A stretch of DNA of 64,000 bases from Heterostelium album PN500 (GCF_000004825.1 NW_008805066.1:1054001-1118000); one strand, 5' to 3'. Numbered from the stretch's first letter, positions 11,761 through 22,439 are shown. The notes: generated by a model from the sequence alone, not told the origin. Numbers and translations are program-made.

Positions 11761-12488
11761 CAGAAAGGTGGATTGCTGAAAAATCACGACATGTAGTAAG
11801 ATATTGGAAAATGATGACACTTTACACCAATATTGAACATACAACTCATTAATTTCTTTTAATATTATAACTACTATTAAATATGAAAATCAAAATGATC
11901 ATCACTTCATTTTTTTATTTTTCATTATTTCGCTAACATTTATTAATTGATTGTTATGAATAAATTGTTGTTATGATTTTTGAGTTATCTTGGGGGTTGA
12001 GTGATGATATTAAAATGTCGAAGTAGAATTTACAGTTGTTGTTCATCTGAGAGAATTCGAATTATTCGATTAACATATGGTCTATCTATTATTATCTAAC
12101 TAAAAAGCTATTAATATAAACCGACTTTATTAGTATAGAATACTTGTTAGTTGGACTATTATAAATTTATTCTAAATTTAACTATCGTCATCTATCACCC
12201 TACATACATCCAATATAACATTAAATAACAGTTTGAACAGAGCACCTTTCCGGGGCTATGGGCTCTGTTCATGGATCTATCATAAAAATCTTCAAAGTAA
12301 AACTATAGATAAATCAATTTAATAATTTCTAGAGAATTCTGATTGGAAAATTAATAAATTAATAAAGAAATCAAAAGAAGAAACAAAATTTAATATAATA
12401 TTTAAAGTAAGAAATGAAAGTAACTTTTAAAATATATTTAATTCTTTTCAAATTATTTATTTTATTGTGTATTAATAAGTTAAATTAA
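11761..12488. other. Intergenic region with repeat fragments and a hairpin
   Basis: Bases 11780-11860 match the module end seen at 4560-4660 and 15860-15970. About 12080-12170 is an inverted match to 8970-9065. A 9-base perfect inverted repeat (GAACAGAGC / GCTCTGTTC) at 12235-12270 encloses an unusually GC-rich loop. No gene is seen. Confidence 0.5.
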
Positions 12489-14291
12489 TTAATATGCAAT
12501 TGAAGTAGATGCACACCATTGTCTATTGTGATTAATAATATCTCTAAAGAATGGTTCACATTGATTGGTTTCAATTGAATATTTGAAATTATCATCATTA
12601 GATTCTCCATATGAATAGATATAACTTGATGTTGGTGATTCTCGATGATACTTTACAAATGATTGTTGTCCATTGGTGAGAAGAGCAGCATTGAGATTGA
12701 TAGTTTGTTTGGTTTCAACATTGTATTTGATGAATCGTTTATTTGTTCTATCAAATATGAAGAAATTTCCATTGTTATCATGACATCCTGATTTTGGAAT
12801 AAAGTCAATTGGATGATCTGTTATCGTTCTATTTGTCAAATCGAATTGAAATATCAAATTTTGATTCCATGATATTGAATATAATGAACCTTTGAAGATC
12901 ATTGATGATATTTGCACACCATATCTAACAGGTAATTGATGATATGATTCAAATTTCATTGTTTTGATGTTGAATCGATCAATTCTATTCTTTGTACTGT
13001 GACCATTCACTAAATAGATATGATCTTGACCATCATAACAAACTGATTTTAAACAATCACCTTTGATTCCTTCGATATTACCAATATGTTCAGCTGATTT
13101 CGATTTCATTGATATTTTAATCCATTTGTTTGGATTGCTTGATCCACCGAATATATAGATATATTCACCAATTGAAACAATCGAGGAGTATGTAGCATTA
13201 AATTTATAATCAAACTGTAATTCTTCAATTGAATTGTTGTTTGATGTGTTGATCAGTGTTGCTCCTTTTTCATCGTGTGTTATGAAAATATAAGATTGTT
13301 TATTATCATTGTTGTTGATTGTTGTTGTTGTTGTATTTATTGATTCAGTTGATTCAATGTTATCAAATTTGATTGATTGTTTAATGATTGAATTCAATTG
13401 ATTGAAATCAGGTTGTTTGATTGATAATTTATATGATGATAATCTTAAGTTATTATTGTCTGTGTTTGTTGTTGATTCATTGAATTGATTGTTGTATTTA
13501 TGAATGATATCTAATAATAATGATGATGAATCTGAGGAATCTTGTTTGAGAAGTTCATCAATATTAAATAAATCAAGATGTTCATTGAATAATGTTTGAT
13601 TATTATGATTGATGAATGATTGTATTGATGAACTTGTTGTTATTGATTCCATTATTGTTGTTGTTGAATATAATGTTGTTGTATCTGGAATAATTGAGGT
13701 ATCTTCGTTATTACTATTATTATTACCACTGCTACTATTATCATCACTATTATTAATATTATTTAATTTATTAAATATATTGATAATATTTATTAAATAT
13801 TTCAAATGATTAATATTATTATCGATTTGATCTGTGATTGTATGTTTATCATTGATAATATCTCTTTGTAGTTTATGTTCTTCTATGATTAGATATTGAT
13901 GTAATTGTTCAAAGTGTTGTTTGATTTCATTCTCTGTTGTTGATAATGATTGATATCTGGATGTCGATGATCTTAATGATTCCCAAAGAGATGTAATTTT
14001 ATAGTTGATTTGTGAAATGAAATTATTACTATTAATATTTTTAGTACTATCATTACTATTACTATTATTATCACTATCATTATTAATATGATTATTGGTT
14101 GTTTTTTCAGTGTCAATAATATGATCTAAATTCAAAGTACTTAATGAATCCTTGATGTCGTCAATATGTTCCCATGAATGATCAGGATGATCTTTGTAAT
14201 GAATGGTTACACATTTTGAACACATCAAACAAATACATTGATAACAAATGAATTTGTGTGATTTCTGATGATTCAAACATTTATTTGTCAT
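12489..14291 (-). CDS. B-box / coiled-coil / beta-propeller protein, array copy 4
   Basis: Intronless, 600 residues, the longest full copy of the array. It has the same order of parts as copy 1: B-box at 5-38 (one change, C21 kept and N20 to I), helical region about 95-175, Asn/Ser-rich linkers that account for the extra length, and the six-repeat propeller in the last 270 residues. The patch residues differ (for example PKS where others have PTS, PYS, PWS or PFS; FGGSSNPN). No lesion is visible. It is flanked by its own module copy at 14720-15980, with a short element inserted between the two. Confidence 0.88.
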   Translation of the reverse strand: MTNKCLNHQKSHKFICYQCICLMCSKCVTIHYKDHPDHSWEHIDDIKDSLSTLNLDHIIDTEKTTNNHINNDSDNNSNSNDSTKNINSNNFISQINYKITSLWESLRSSTSRYQSLSTTENEIKQHFEQLHQYLIIEEHKLQRDIINDKHTITDQIDNNINHLKYLINIINIFNKLNNINNSDDNSSSGNNNSNNEDTSIIPDTTTLYSTTTIMESITTSSSIQSFINHNNQTLFNEHLDLFNIDELLKQDSSDSSSLLLDIIHKYNNQFNESTTNTDNNNLRLSSYKLSIKQPDFNQLNSIIKQSIKFDNIESTESINTTTTTINNNDNKQSYIFITHDEKGATLINTSNNNSIEELQFDYKFNATYSSIVSIGEYIYIFGGSSNPNKWIKISMKSKSAEHIGNIEGIKGDCLKSVCYDGQDHIYLVNGHSTKNRIDRFNIKTMKFESYHQLPVRYGVQISSMIFKGSLYSISWNQNLIFQFDLTNRTITDHPIDFIPKSGCHDNNGNFFIFDRTNKRFIKYNVETKQTINLNAALLTNGQQSFVKYHRESPTSSYIYSYGESNDDNFKYSIETNQCEPFFRDIINHNRQWCASTSIAY

Positions 14292-14369
14292 TATTAACTG
14301 TGTTTAACTTTCACCACTTCGAATATTATAATTAATCTTTTCAAAACTAATTAATGATCACAGATGTTA

Positions 14370-14625
14370 GCTTGTTGGCGGACATAAGTCACAATTCAAA
14401 TTTTTTTACGTTTTTTGTGAAATTTGGGGTTTTTGTGACCACAAAAACCACAAAAAAATTAAAATTAATTAATATAATTAAATATCATTCAAAAATTAAT
14501 ATGAGGCAATAAGTTTATTAACTACTTAGAGAAATTTTACACCAAAGCTTAGCTATAAAAAAATGAATTTTCAAAAAACAAATTACTTGTGGTTTTTGTG
14601 TTTTATTATGACTTATGTTCGCTTG
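14370..14625. mobile_element. Short MITE-like insertion with inverted ends
   Basis: Compared with copy 1 (TTAGCTTGCTTAATCATGA near 3208), the same place in copy 4 is split by about 250 extra bases. The insert begins near GGACATAAGTCACAA and ends with the inverse, TTATGACTTATGTTC. CACAAAAACCACA also occurs inverted near both ends. GCTTG is present on both sides (14370-14374, 14621-14625) and once at the empty site, as expected for a 5-base target duplication. There is no coding capacity. It fits a non-autonomous DNA transposon; the superfamily is unknown. Confidence 0.6.
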
Positions 14626-14719
14626 CTTGAACATGAATTCAAAAAAATTGGATCAAAATTGGAAAAAAATTGGAAAAAAAAACAAAAAAAAATAAATTTT
14701 TAAGTTCCTTGAGGTGACT

Positions 14720-15980
14720 AATAAAATGGGAATATGACGAATAAATATGAAAAAGTACAGATTATAATATTAATGTATAAGTTTATTTCAATTAAAAGAG
14801 TGATCTGACATGTTAGGTGATCACCCAACTAATAGTTACTATGCTCGAGATAAGTAAGGCCACCATATTGATCAATACTCGATGCTGTGAGAAGGTAAAG
14901 AGGCATATCTTCCACACAGACAACGATGGAAGATATGCAGACAACGATTTACTCTTGAATAATGTACCTTCAAGACAACTCTCTGGATTGTTGGAGTGCA
15001 TATCCATCTCCTCGATTTTTAACCTGGCTATGGTTCAGTTATCACCGGCCAAGTGGATGTAAGAGATGCTTTCTATTATTACTACAATAACCTAAATTCA
15101 CGAGTCTAATGTGATGTTGTACCGCAACAAACTCCTTGAGCACCTGACCCATTCTTTCTACTGGTACTGCTGGCTTGTTCTCAATGCGTTTGTCTCTGTG
15201 TAGATTGACTGAGTTTGTATTTGTCGGTATACCAGAATGAATCTAATCAATGTCAATGCAAAGAAGTTCTGTTCGTTCTATGATGTTCTTTCGTGTAAGT
15301 GCTGGTCAATACCATTCAGTTTGACTGCTTCGATATCTAAATCTATATCTATGTTATTGATTGTAATGGATTGTTTTACCAGAGCCATTATATACTGACA
15401 AATAAAACAAAGATCATCTGAACACATCTAAATGATCAATGATGACGCTGCAATGCATCAAGTCTTTTCTTCGATGAGCTCGTGTATCTTGTCTGGGTTT
15501 GTAAGATTTTCTTAATCTACCTCCTCGGCTGATATTAACCTTACCGGTCGATCGGAGCTATACACTAACTCGGTAGATCTCTACTGTTACTGAGTGGTGG
15601 TACATTGGTGTGCTGTATAACTCTGTATGACTGACGTACAGGAACTATCATGCTTAACATACTGATCATGGTATACACATCAGGTTATCTAGTGGAGAGC
15701 AATCAATCCGAAACATTGTATGCTGTCAACTTTCATGATCAATACCAAATCACTTCATTGTGTGCTGTATAAATAATATTCTTTATATTAAGTACACTTT
15801 GATTATTCACTGTTGCAGCTGTTATCAATTGATCTATCTGCTTAATAAACAGAAATGTTGACTGGTAATAAATCATGACATGTGTAAGAAATTGGAAAAT
15901 GACGACACTTTACACAAATATTGAACATACATATTTACAACACTTTATATCATTAATTTCTTGTTTGATCGTTTAAAAAA
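14720..15980 (-). repeat. Array repeat module upstream of copy 4
   Basis: Closest to 3290-4680, with an extra internal duplication (GGAAGATATGCAGACAACGA) near 14927-14950. Protein-like minus-strand pieces include SITINNIDIDLDIEAVKLNG (near 15320-15390) and LTLIRFILVYR (near 15240). No family is recognised. Confidence 0.6.
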
Positions 15981-16555
15981 AATAAAAATAATAATTTGAT
16001 CACCAAAAACAGTTAGTTATTTTTATTATTCATTATTTCATTAACTAGTTTATTAGTTTCAGTAATAATTATATTGTTATCATTTTAGTAATAAATATTT
16101 TATTATTTCTATAGGTTTATAAACAAAAGAATAGAATATCATATATTAACGCTTGTTAGACAGATAAATTTCATCAACTAGTTTACTTATTGTTTAATCT
16201 ACACTTTATCTTTTGTGTCTTTATCGATTTTTAAAAATTATCTATTCATTAATTCCTTGTTATCTCATTTTATTTATATACAAATTTTTTTTTGTTGACC
16301 AATTCACCCTTTTTGAGCATCGATTATTCAATGGTTTTTTTATTTATTCATATTGATTCTTTATTTTATATATTTATTGATTACTTATTTTCAATAAATC
16401 AAACAATACTAACATTTATTAATTGATTTATCTATAGATAGATTTAACTTTGTTAAGATAGATCAAGAGTGATCACACAAAAAGAAAGCATATTCTAAAC
16501 AAATAAAGTCGGTTCATATCTTATTTTAGTTCTAAATCTTTTTTTATTAGATAAT
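15981..16555. other. AT-rich spacer similar to 8270-8700
   Basis: Shares the TTATTTCTATAGGTTTATAA and CTTTATCGATTTTTAAAA-type stretches with 8340-8530, and is the inverse of 20190-20490. No gene is seen. Confidence 0.5.
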
Positions 16556-18316
16556 TTATAATGTAATTGAAGTAGATGCACACCAATCTCTATTGTGATT
16601 AATAATATCTCTAAAGGATGGTTCACATTGATTGGTTTCAATTGTATATTTGAAATTATGGTCATTATTTATACCAAATGAATAGATATAACTTGATGTT
16701 GGTGATTCTCGATGATACTTCACATGTATATACTTTCCATTTGCGAAAGGAACATCATTGAGATTGATTGTTTGTTTGGTTTCAACATTGTATTTGATGA
16801 ATCTATGGTTTTTTCTATCCAATATGAAGAAATTTCCATTGTTATCATGACATCCTGAGTATGGTGTAATATCAATTCGATGACCTGTTATCGTTCTATT
16901 TGTTAAATCGAATTGAAACATCAAATTTTGATCGAACGATACTGAATATAATGAACCTTTGAAGATCATTGATGATATTTGCACACCATATCTAACAGGT
17001 AATTGATGATATGATTCAAATTTCATTGTCTTGATGTTGAATCGATCAATTCTATTCTTTATATTGTGACCATTCACTAAATAGATATGATCTTGACCAT
17101 CATAACAAACTGATATTAAACAATCACCTTCTATTCCTTGGATATAACCAATATGTTCAATTGATTTCGATTTCATTGATATTTTAATCCATTTGTTTTC
17201 ATTGAAAAATCCACCGAATATATAGATATATTCACCAATTGAAACAATCGAGTTGTATGTATTTATAAATTGATAATCAAACTTTAATTCTTCAATTGAA
17301 TTGTTGTTTGATGTGTTGATCAGTGTTGCTCCTTTTGATGTGTGTGTTATGAAAATATAAGATTGTTTATTATCATTGTTGTTTGTTGTTGTATTTATTG
17401 GTGATTCAGTTGATTGAATGTTATCAAGTTTGATTGATTGTTCAATGATTGAATTCAATTGATTGAAATCAGGTTGTTTGATTGATAATTTATATGATGA
17501 TAATCTTAAGTTATTATTGTCTGTGTTTGTTGTTGATTCATTGAATTGATTGTTGTATTTATGAATGATATCTAATAATAATGATGATGAATCTGAGGAA
17601 TCTTGTTGGAGAAGTTCATCAATATTAAATAAATCAAGATGTTCATTGAATAATGTTTGATTATTATGATTGATGAATGATTGTAATGATGAACTTGTTG
17701 TTATTGATTCCATTATTGTTGTTGTTGAATATAATGTTGTTGTATCTGGTATAATTGATGTATCTTCGTTATTACTATTATTATTACCACTGGTACTATC
17801 ATTATTTAACTTATTAAATATATTGATAATATTTATTAAATATTTCAAATTCATAATATTATTATCGATTTGATTTGTGATTGTATGTTTATCATTGATA
17901 ATATCTCTTTGTAGTTTATGTTCTTCAATGATCAGATATTGATGTAATTGTTCAAAGTGTTGTTTGATATCATTCTCTGTTTTTGATAATGATTGATATC
18001 TGGATGTCGATGATCTTAATGATTCCCAAAGAGATTTAAGTTTATTGTTGATTTGTGATTTGAAATTATTACTATTATTATTATTATTATTAGTACTATC
18101 ATTATTAATATGATTATTGGTTGTTTTTTCAGTGTCAATAATATCATCTAATTTTAAAGTACTCAATGAATGTTTGATGTCGTCAATATGTTCCCATTCT
18201 GAATTATCAGGATGATCTTTGTAATGACTGGTTACACATTTTGAACACATCAAACAATTACATTGATAACAAATGAATTTGTGTGATCTTTGATGATTTA
18301 AACATTTGATTGTCAT
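16556..18316 (-). CDS. B-box / coiled-coil / beta-propeller protein, array copy 5
   Basis: Intronless, 586 residues, intact. B-box ligands C5, H8, C16, C19, C24, C27 are present, and a two-residue difference follows the finger (DNSEWEH). The coiled-coil and linker region is nearly the same as in copies 1 and 4. The six-repeat propeller differs from copy 6 mainly at the patches (FGGFFNEN against FGGSNNEK; PYS against PWS; NRDWC against DRAWC). The C-terminal STSITL ending is shared with copy 6, so the two are probably sister copies. Confidence 0.88.
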   Translation of the reverse strand: MTIKCLNHQRSHKFICYQCNCLMCSKCVTSHYKDHPDNSEWEHIDDIKHSLSTLKLDDIIDTEKTTNNHINNDSTNNNNNNSNNFKSQINNKLKSLWESLRSSTSRYQSLSKTENDIKQHFEQLHQYLIIEEHKLQRDIINDKHTITNQIDNNIMNLKYLINIINIFNKLNNDSTSGNNNSNNEDTSIIPDTTTLYSTTTIMESITTSSSLQSFINHNNQTLFNEHLDLFNIDELLQQDSSDSSSLLLDIIHKYNNQFNESTTNTDNNNLRLSSYKLSIKQPDFNQLNSIIEQSIKLDNIQSTESPINTTTNNNDNKQSYIFITHTSKGATLINTSNNNSIEELKFDYQFINTYNSIVSIGEYIYIFGGFFNENKWIKISMKSKSIEHIGYIQGIEGDCLISVCYDGQDHIYLVNGHNIKNRIDRFNIKTMKFESYHQLPVRYGVQISSMIFKGSLYSVSFDQNLMFQFDLTNRTITGHRIDITPYSGCHDNNGNFFILDRKNHRFIKYNVETKQTINLNDVPFANGKYIHVKYHRESPTSSYIYSFGINNDHNFKYTIETNQCEPSFRDIINHNRDWCASTSITL

Positions 18317-18458
18317 TATTAACTGTGTTTAACTTTCACCACTTCGAATATTATAATAAATCTTTTTAAAAACTAATTAATGATCAAAGATCCAAATAAG
18401 TTAGGTTGATCAAAAAAAATTTGTAAAAAAAAAAACAAAAAAATTAAATTTTTACTTT

Positions 18459-18515
18459 CATAACACGTTACATATATATCTTTGTAACGTATATAGATAT
18501 ATGTAACGTGTTATG
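18459..18515. repeat. 19-base perfect inverted repeat inserted in a module copy
   Basis: Arms CATAACACGTTACATATAT (18459-18477) and the exact inverse (18497-18515) around a 19-base centre that repeats GTAACGTATATA. The related copy near 7500 reads CATAACGTTATTGATCC without it, so about 50 bases were added here. It would form a strong hairpin. Confidence 0.65.
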
Positions 18516-18529
18516 GAATCTCGCGTATT

Positions 18530-19215
18530 GTGCCTCATTCAAATGTTAGCGGTGACTAATAAAATGAGTGTATGACGAATAAATAAATATGAAAATACAG
18601 ATTATAATAGTGGATAAGTTTATTTAAATTAAAAGAGTGACTGACATGTGAGGTGATCACCCAACTAACTTTAGTTACTCTGCTCGAGATAAGTAAGGAC
18701 ACCATATTGAACAGGTCAATAACTGTTGGAGTGCAGATCAAACTCATCACCTCGATTAAACACAATGCATATGGTTCAATTGTCACCGTCCAAGTGGATG
18801 TAAGAGATTCTATTATTACTACAATAGCCTAAATTCACGAGTTGAGCACTGACCCATTCCTTCTACTGGTACTGCTGGATTGTTTTCTACGTGTTTGACT
18901 CTGTGTAGATTGCCTGTGAGTCACGTGACTGCATTGAAAGAACGAGATTGTATATGTCGGTATACCAGAATGAATCTAATCAATGTCAATGCTAAGAAGT
19001 TTTTCTGCATCAGGTGTTGTCCGATGGTATTCCGTTTAACTGCTTAATCCGACCATGTACCTGTCATTCCTTTGAGAGATATCGACAATAGCTAGATCGT
19101 ATGTATAACTCTGTTGCTATTGCTGACGTACAGGAACTATCATGCATAACAGACTGCTCATGGTATACGCATCAGGCTATTTAGTGGCAGCTAAACAATC
19201 TGAAACATTGTATGC
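18530..19215 (-). repeat. Array repeat module upstream of copy 5
   Basis: Near-identical to 7500-8165 over most of its length. The minus-strand piece around 18556-18786 is open for 76 codons (LCLIEVMSLICTPTVID), and LTLIRFILVYR recurs near 18980. No family is recognised. Confidence 0.6.
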
Positions 19216-20559
19216 AGTCAAGTAGTGCTACTACGAATTCAAATACATTCATTCGCCAAGCACACACCGGATGTAGTAGAGATGTTATCATTATCTTTAA
19301 ATTCTATGACATGTACAACCAATAGACCACCTCAGAGATGACCACTTTTGTGTATTCTACAATGATCTATTATTACAATTAATTGCGTTAGTAATGATCA
19401 AATCTCTATGTTAAATATTGTGGTTATAACTTACAAGTATGGAACTACATTCGAATATTCTTCAAATAAATTTAATATTTTGACTTAAAAAACAAGTAAT
19501 AACATCTATAAAATACAAATAATGATATTATAACTATTAAATATGAAGTTCCAAATCAAAATGATAATTTTTAAAAAAAATAAAAAAAAAATAATTTGTG
19601 ATCCACACCTGTGATCATCCAAAACAATTATTTTATTATTTATTATTTCACATCAACTGCAGTATAGTTTAGTGTTATTTGTTTCAATAATTACAATGTT
19701 ATCATTTTAGAGTACCCTAACCTTATTAAACCTTAATTAATGATAGAATCTTAATTTGTATCACAGCCACACCAAAAAATTATATTAAAATTTATTGAAG
19801 TTTCAAAAAGTTAATAGTTGTCTGTGGCCGTGGCGCCTCGCCCGGCAGCCACACCAAAAATCCAAATACTAGGAATATGACGTATTGGAACTAAATTAAA
19901 ACATCTAAATACAACGTAAAAAAATATAGGTATATTTAAATTATTTGTTAGAATATGTTAGTTGGACTATTATATAACGATAGTTGTTAGTTAATAATAC
20001 TTACTCTGTCTCCAATATTAATCTAATATAATACTATCCAAAAGTGTTCAAAGCTTTTTGTTTGAGATTTAGAAGTGATAGTGGAGTGGGAATAGCATTA
20101 CATTTCAGAGTTTCTAAGCAATGATTTAATCGAGAAATTGTCAGCAAATGCCATCTCTGGACAAATAAGGTAGATCTTCTTCTTTTTTCAAAGAATGCTT
20201 TCTTGAATATCTTTTTGTGAGATCACTCTTGATCTATCTTAACAAAGTTAAATATATCTATTCATAGATCAATTATATATAGAATAAAGAAAGAATCTAT
20301 ATATTAGTGAATGAATAAATAAATGACCATTGAATAATCGATGCTTAAAAAGGGTGTATTGGTCAACAAAAAAAATTTGTAAATAAATAAAATGAGATAA
20401 CAAGTAATTAATGAATAGATAATTTTTAAAATCGATAAAGACACAAAAGATAAAGTGTAGATTAAAAACTAGTTGATGAAATAATATAATAAAATAACTA
20501 ACTATTTTTCACATATATTATATCTTATTTTAGTTCTAAATCTTTTTTTATTAGATAAT
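19216..20559. other. Intergenic region with GC-rich patch and inverted-repeat arm
   Basis: Bases 19757-19860 hold CAGCCACACCAAAAA twice, about 80 bases apart, around a GC-rich stretch (GGCCGTGGCGCCTCGCCCGG) very unlike its surroundings. Bases 19960-20480 are the inverse of 8560-9065. On the reverse strand the core reads as a coding-like piece (IPTPLSLLNLKQKAL), another gene or element remnant. No intact gene is seen. Confidence 0.55.
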
Positions 20560-22320
20560 TTATAATGTAATTGAAGTAGATGCACACCATGCTCTATCTT
20601 TATTAATAATATCTCTAAAGGATGGTTCACATTGATTGGATTCAATTGAATATCTGAAATTATCATCATTTTTATTACCAAATGAATAGATATAACTTGA
20701 TGTTGGTGATTCGAGATGATACTTCACATATATATACTTTCCATTTGCGAAAGGAACATCATTGAGATTGATTGTTTGTTTGGTTTCAACATTGTATTTG
20801 ATGAATCGTTTGTTTTTTATATCTAAAATGAAGAAATTTCCATTGTTATCATGACATCCTGACCATGGTGTAATCTCAATTTGATGATCTATTATCGTTC
20901 TATTTGTTAAATCGAATTGAAACATCTTTTTTTGATTCCATGATATTGAATATAATGAACCTTTGAAGATCATTGATGATACTTGTCTATCGTATCCAAC
21001 AGGTAATTGATGATATGATTCAAATTTCATTGTCTTGATGTTGAATCGATCAATTCTATTCTTTGTACTGTGACCATTCACTAAATAGATATGATCTTGA
21101 CCATCATAACAAACTGATATCAAATAATCACCTTTGATTCCTTCGATATCACCAATATGTTCAATTGATTTCGATTTCATTGATATTTTAAGCCATTTTT
21201 TTTCATTATTTGATCCACCGAATATATAGATATATTCACCAATTGAAATAATCGAGTTGAATGTACAATAAAATTGATAATCAAACTGTAATTCTTCAAT
21301 TGAATTGTTGTTTGATGTGTTGATCAGTGTTGCTCCTTTTCCATTGTGTGTTATGAAAATATAAGATTGTTTATTATCATTGTTGTTTGTTGTTGTTGTT
21401 GTATTTATTGGTGATTCAGTTGATTTAATTCGATCAAGTTTGATTGATTGTTCAATGATTGAATTCAATTGATTGAAATCAGGTTGTTTGATTGATAATT
21501 TATATGATGATAATCTTAAGTTATTATTGTCTGTGTTTGTTGTTGATTCATTGAATTGATTGTTGTATTTATGAATGATATCTAATAGTAATGATGATGA
21601 ATCTGAGGAATCTTGTTTGAGAAGTTCATCAATATTGAAATAATTATGATGTTCATTGAATAATGTTTGATTATTATGATTGATGAATGATTGTAATGAT
21701 GAACTTGTTGTTATTGATTCCATTGTTGTTGTTGAATATAATGTTGTTGTATCTGATATTATTGATGTATCTTTAATATTACTATTATTATCACTAATAT
21801 TATCATTATTATTATTATTTAATTTATTAAATATATTGATAATATTTATTAAATATTTTAAATTCTTGATATTATTATCGATTTGATTTGTGATTGTATG
21901 TTTATCATTGATAATATCTCTTTGTAGTTTATGTTCTTCAATGATTAGATATTGATGTAATTGTTCAAAGTGTTGTTTGATATCATTCTCTGTTGTTGAT
22001 AATCTTTGATATCTGGATGTCGATGATCTTAATGATTCCCATATAGATTTAAGTTTATTGTTGATTTTTGATTTGAAATTATTACTATTATTATTTGTAC
22101 TATCATTATTAATATGATTATTGGTTGTTTTCTCAGTGTCAATAATATCATCTAAATTCAATGTACTTAATGAATGTTTGATGTCATCGATATGTTCCCA
22201 TTCTGAATGATCAGGATGATCTTTGTAATGACTGGTTACACATTTTGAACACATCAAACAATTACATTGATAACAAATGAATTTGTGTGATTTCTGATGA
22301 TTTAGACATTTCATTGTCAT
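20560..22320 (-). CDS. B-box / coiled-coil / beta-propeller protein, array copy 6
   Basis: Intronless, 586 residues, intact, the last of the minus-strand array. B-box at 5-38, helical region, Asn-rich linkers (shorter and different from copies 1, 4 and 5: NNNNNDNISDNNSN), and the six-repeat propeller. One framework change (KYHLES for KYHRES) breaks an otherwise constant motif. Patch residues are aromatic or charged at several sites (PWS, GYDRQVSS, NKDRAWC). The GYDRQ patch is shared with the plus-strand copy at 60500 although the rest of the patches differ, suggesting exchange of short tracts. Confidence 0.88.
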   Translation of the reverse strand: MTMKCLNHQKSHKFICYQCNCLMCSKCVTSHYKDHPDHSEWEHIDDIKHSLSTLNLDDIIDTEKTTNNHINNDSTNNNSNNFKSKINNKLKSIWESLRSSTSRYQRLSTTENDIKQHFEQLHQYLIIEEHKLQRDIINDKHTITNQIDNNIKNLKYLINIINIFNKLNNNNNDNISDNNSNIKDTSIISDTTTLYSTTTMESITTSSSLQSFINHNNQTLFNEHHNYFNIDELLKQDSSDSSSLLLDIIHKYNNQFNESTTNTDNNNLRLSSYKLSIKQPDFNQLNSIIEQSIKLDRIKSTESPINTTTTTNNNDNKQSYIFITHNGKGATLINTSNNNSIEELQFDYQFYCTFNSIISIGEYIYIFGGSNNEKKWLKISMKSKSIEHIGDIEGIKGDYLISVCYDGQDHIYLVNGHSTKNRIDRFNIKTMKFESYHQLPVGYDRQVSSMIFKGSLYSISWNQKKMFQFDLTNRTIIDHQIEITPWSGCHDNNGNFFILDIKNKRFIKYNVETKQTINLNDVPFANGKYIYVKYHLESPTSSYIYSFGNKNDDNFRYSIESNQCEPSFRDIINKDRAWCASTSITL

Positions 22321-22439
22321 TATTAACTGTGTTTAACTTCACCACTTCGAATATAATATTGAATCTTTTCAAAAAATCTTGCTTGATCATGAATTCAAAA
22401 AAAATTTGTAAAAAATAATAAAAAAAAACAAAAAAAAAA

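Noticed and set aside
3290-15980. Repeat modules as LTR retroelements or other virus-like elements
   Set aside because: No reverse transcriptase, integrase, capsid or terminal repeat was recognised; they follow the B-box genes as part of a tandem unit.
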